NCBI GenBank assembly: GCA_021286765.1
Contig: JAJTBS010000003.1
Span: forward strand, 1-64,000
Length of the DNA stretch: 64,000 nt
Source: Holophagaceae bacterium
GTDB lineage: Bacteria; Acidobacteriota; Holophagae; Holophagales; Holophagaceae
Reading direction: 5' to 3'
A program made the position numbers and the translations under genes. The notes beneath the pieces are model-generated. The model was not told the origin of the DNA and ran no database searches. It saw only the letters and a program-made list of their open reading frames with translations. Positions 62,173 to 64,000 of this stretch are shown here, piece by piece; within the stretch, counting starts at the first letter, position 1, and the number at the start of each line of letters is the position of its first letter.

Positions 62173-63197
62173 AGCTTCACCGCCTTCGCGCCCCGGTCGG
62201 TGGCCTTGAGCCAGCGGATCAGGCCGGGGAAGTAGTGGGGCTGATCGTCCCACATGGCGCAGTGGCTGCCATCCGGGCAGAGCAGGAAGCTGCCGTGCTG
62301 CACCTGGGTGGACACCCACTTCATGTGGGCGGGATCCATGGTGTCGTGGTCCGCGCCGATGACGAGGGTGGGCATGGCCAGCTTGGGCAGGTCGGCCTTG
62401 CGGTCCCAGCGCTCCAGGCGGCCGGAGGCCCCGAATTCGCTGGGGCCCTGCATGAGCACGTAGATGTCCCGGTTGATCTTGCCGAAGGTGCGGTTGATGG
62501 CGTCGGGCCACTCGGGCAGTCGACAGAGGTGCTTGGCGTAGAAGTGCGGGGTGAGCAGCTCCATGTAGCGGGGGCTCTCGTACTGGCCTTTGGCCTCGAG
62601 GTCTTTGACCTCCTTCACCACCTCCGGCGGCATCTGCCTGGCCAGCACCGTCTCCGCGTAGCGGTTGTAGTCAGGGATGCTCATCATCATGTTGCTGATG
62701 ACCAGGCCCTTCAGGTTGGCGCCGTACTTCAGGGCGTACTCCGTGGCCAGGATGCCGCCCCAGGAGTGGCCCAGCAGGTAGAAGTTGTCCTTGGTCAGAC
62801 CGAGGGCCAGGCGCACCTGCTCCACCTCCTCCACGAAGCGGTCCACCGTCCACAGGTCCCGGTCCTTTGGCTGGTCCGAGGCGGCCGAGCCCAGCTGGTC
62901 GTAGTAGATGAACTCGATGCCCTCCGCGGGCAGGAACCCCTCGAAGGATTCGAAGCCCTCGTGGGTGGCACCTGGGCCGCCGTGGAGCAGCAGTACCTTG
63001 ATGCGTGGGTTGCTCCCGAAGCGCTTGGTCCAGACCTTGAACGTGCCCTTGGGGGTTTTAATGGGGATCAGCTTGATGCCGCCTTCGCGGACCTTGGAGG
63101 TGTCCGCGAAGTAGCTACGAAGCGTGGGGGCGGCCTTCTGGGCCGCGGCGGGCAGGGCCAGGGCGGCGGCGAGGATCGGGAGCAGGAATCGGCGCAT
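62169..63197 (-). CDS. Exported proline iminopeptidase-type alpha/beta hydrolase
   Basis: A 342-residue serine hydrolase with signal peptide MRRFLLPILAAALALPAAAQ. LLLHGGPGATHEGFESF is the oxyanion HGGPG motif, YYDQLGSAASDQP the next element, and the nucleophile Ser is in GHSWGGILATEYALKYG. The acid and base are in IGADHDTMDP and PDGSHCAMWDD. HGGPG plus GHSWGG is the proline iminopeptidase family pattern, so release of N-terminal proline from peptides is likely. Start ATG 63197. It lies between two amidohydrolase genes. Confidence 0.88.
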   Translation of the reverse strand: MRRFLLPILAAALALPAAAQKAAPTLRSYFADTSKVREGGIKLIPIKTPKGTFKVWTKRFGSNPRIKVLLLHGGPGATHEGFESFEGFLPAEGIEFIYYDQLGSAASDQPKDRDLWTVDRFVEEVEQVRLALGLTKDNFYLLGHSWGGILATEYALKYGANLKGLVISNMMMSIPDYNRYAETVLARQMPPEVVKEVKDLEAKGQYESPRYMELLTPHFYAKHLCRLPEWPDAINRTFGKINRDIYVLMQGPSEFGASGRLERWDRKADLPKLAMPTLVIGADHDTMDPAHMKWVSTQVQHGSFLLCPDGSHCAMWDDQPHYFPGLIRWLKATDRGAKAVKL

Positions 63198-63262
63198 GGG
63201 GGCCTCGGGGAAGGGTGGGGAAGTCTGACAAGACCCGTGGCCGTTTCGCAAGGGCCTGGATG

Positions 63263-64000
63263 TCAGCGCCGCACGACCTCGCCGCCCTTGACCACCACGC
63301 GGAGGCGCTGCAAGACGCTGATGTCCTTCAGCGGGTCCTCGGGCAGGGCCACGAGATCGGCCCAGGCGCCGGGTTCCAAGGTGCCAAGGTCCTTGGCGCC
63401 CAGCAGGTCGGCGGCCACCACCGTGGCCGACTGGAGGGCCTGGAGGGGCGTCATGCCGCGCTCCACCATCAGGGCCAGCTCCTTGGCGGGGTTCTCCGTC
63501 CAGGGGAAGGCCCCGGCGTCGCTGCCCAGGGCGATCTTCACGCCCTTGGCGAGGCCGCGGCGGAAGGCGGCGGCGAGGATCTCCGGGTATTTCGTTCCGA
63601 GCGGACCGCGACCCTCGGCCACCCAGATCCCCGCGTAGATCGTAGGACACCAGAAGGTGCCTTGCTTCACGGCCCGGTCGAGCAGGTCCTCCGTGAAGCC
63701 ATCGGCGTGTTCCAGCGTGTCGAAGCCGGCGGTGAGCGCCGCGTCGATGCCATCCCAGCCCTTCACGTGGGCCGAGGTGCGCTTGCCCAGCCGGTGGGCC
63801 TCCTCGACGAAGGCCTTCAGCTCCTCGGGCCGGTAGTTGGTCCGGGAGCGCAGGCGGCCATCGGGGCCCTGGGTGATGGCACGGTCCACGTAGACCTTCA
63901 CCCAGTCCGCGCCGCGACGGACTTCATCGCGCACGGCCACGCGGATGGCCTCCACGCCATCCACCACCCGCACGCCCGAGGGCAGATCCAGTTCCCAGGC
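63263..64000 (-). CDS. Amidohydrolase, N-terminus beyond the window
   Basis: The frame runs from the right edge to TGA at 63263; 245 C-terminal residues are visible. WVKVYVDRAITQG carries a likely bridging Lys, followed by TSAHVKGWDGIDAALTAGFDTLEHADG, ALGSDAGAFPW with the metal Asp, and LGTLEPGAWADLVALPEDPLKD closing the sandwich. This is the same imidazolonepropionase/prolidase-related family as the gene at 59789-61258. It lies 65 bases upstream of the iminopeptidase on the same strand and may start this operon. Confidence 0.88.
   Translation of the reverse strand, partial: AWELDLPSGVRVVDGVEAIRVAVRDEVRRGADWVKVYVDRAITQGPDGRLRSRTNYRPEELKAFVEEAHRLGKRTSAHVKGWDGIDAALTAGFDTLEHADGFTEDLLDRAVKQGTFWCPTIYAGIWVAEGRGPLGTKYPEILAAAFRRGLAKGVKIALGSDAGAFPWTENPAKELALMVERGMTPLQALQSATVVAADLLGAKDLGTLEPGAWADLVALPEDPLKDISVLQRLRVVVKGGEVVRR

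Overview
The window is GC-rich, densely coded bacterial chromosome: about 60 protein genes and one tRNA, with no insertion sequence, prophage, CRISPR array or rRNA that I could see. The best guess for the source is an acidobacterium of the Holophaga/Geothrix kind. This is inferred from the combination of a eukaryotic-type citrate synthase, an ATP-citrate-lyase-like pair, MglA/MglB, MotA/MotB, tungsten aldehyde oxidoreductase and high GC. No marker gene here proves it.

Layout. 1-3.2 kb: end of a Lys/Ala-rich repeat protein, deoC, mglB-mglA, tRNA-Asn, secreted FKBP. 3.2-7.5 kb (minus): thiC, a DapF-like gene lacking both catalytic cysteines, and a Cys/Met-metabolism PLP enzyme behind a SAM-I riboswitch with terminator. 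7.6-11.6 kb (plus): CheZ-like protein, small secreted basic protein, pfkA, GDP-mannose genes, a LolA-type protein. 11.8-17.2 kb: motAB, deoxyhypusine-synthase-like enzyme, membrane methyltransferase, gluQRS, rpsT. 17.4-21.6 kb: transketolase N-half, argS, pyrG. 21.9-27.3 kb: ATP-citrate-lyase-like pair facing citrate synthase. 27.5-36.6 kb: lysS, aminotransferase, PilZ protein, L9, HU, hydrolase, LysR regulator with a divergent ALDH7 gene.

38.4-48 kb is a tungsten island. On the minus strand it runs modE-like regulator, tupA, pruA, tupB, tupC, polyferredoxin, aldehyde:ferredoxin oxidoreductase (AOR) and a MoaD/ThiS-like carrier; moeA diverges on the plus strand. Uptake, cofactor assembly, enzyme and electron carrier are together, and two ModE-like inverted repeats may co-regulate them. 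P5C dehydrogenase inside the transport genes suggests a link to amino-acid oxidation.

52-57 kb holds a minus-strand operon with overlapping genes: corrinoid protein, uroporphyrinogen-decarboxylase-type methyltransferase, DUF1638 protein and a GAF-PAS-PAS hybrid histidine kinase. This is a plausible sensed methyl-transfer module and one of the least described units here. 57-64 kb: homogentisate-dioxygenase family protein, MscS channel, EF-hand mini-protein, two amidohydrolases, flavin reductase and a proline-iminopeptidase-type hydrolase.

The most unusual single observations are the DapF homologue with Ser at both catalytic Cys positions, the 908-residue ATP-citrate-lyase-like subunit with a large insert and a lost lyase-domain histidine, the tungsten island with its candidate operators, and the corrinoid/kinase operon.
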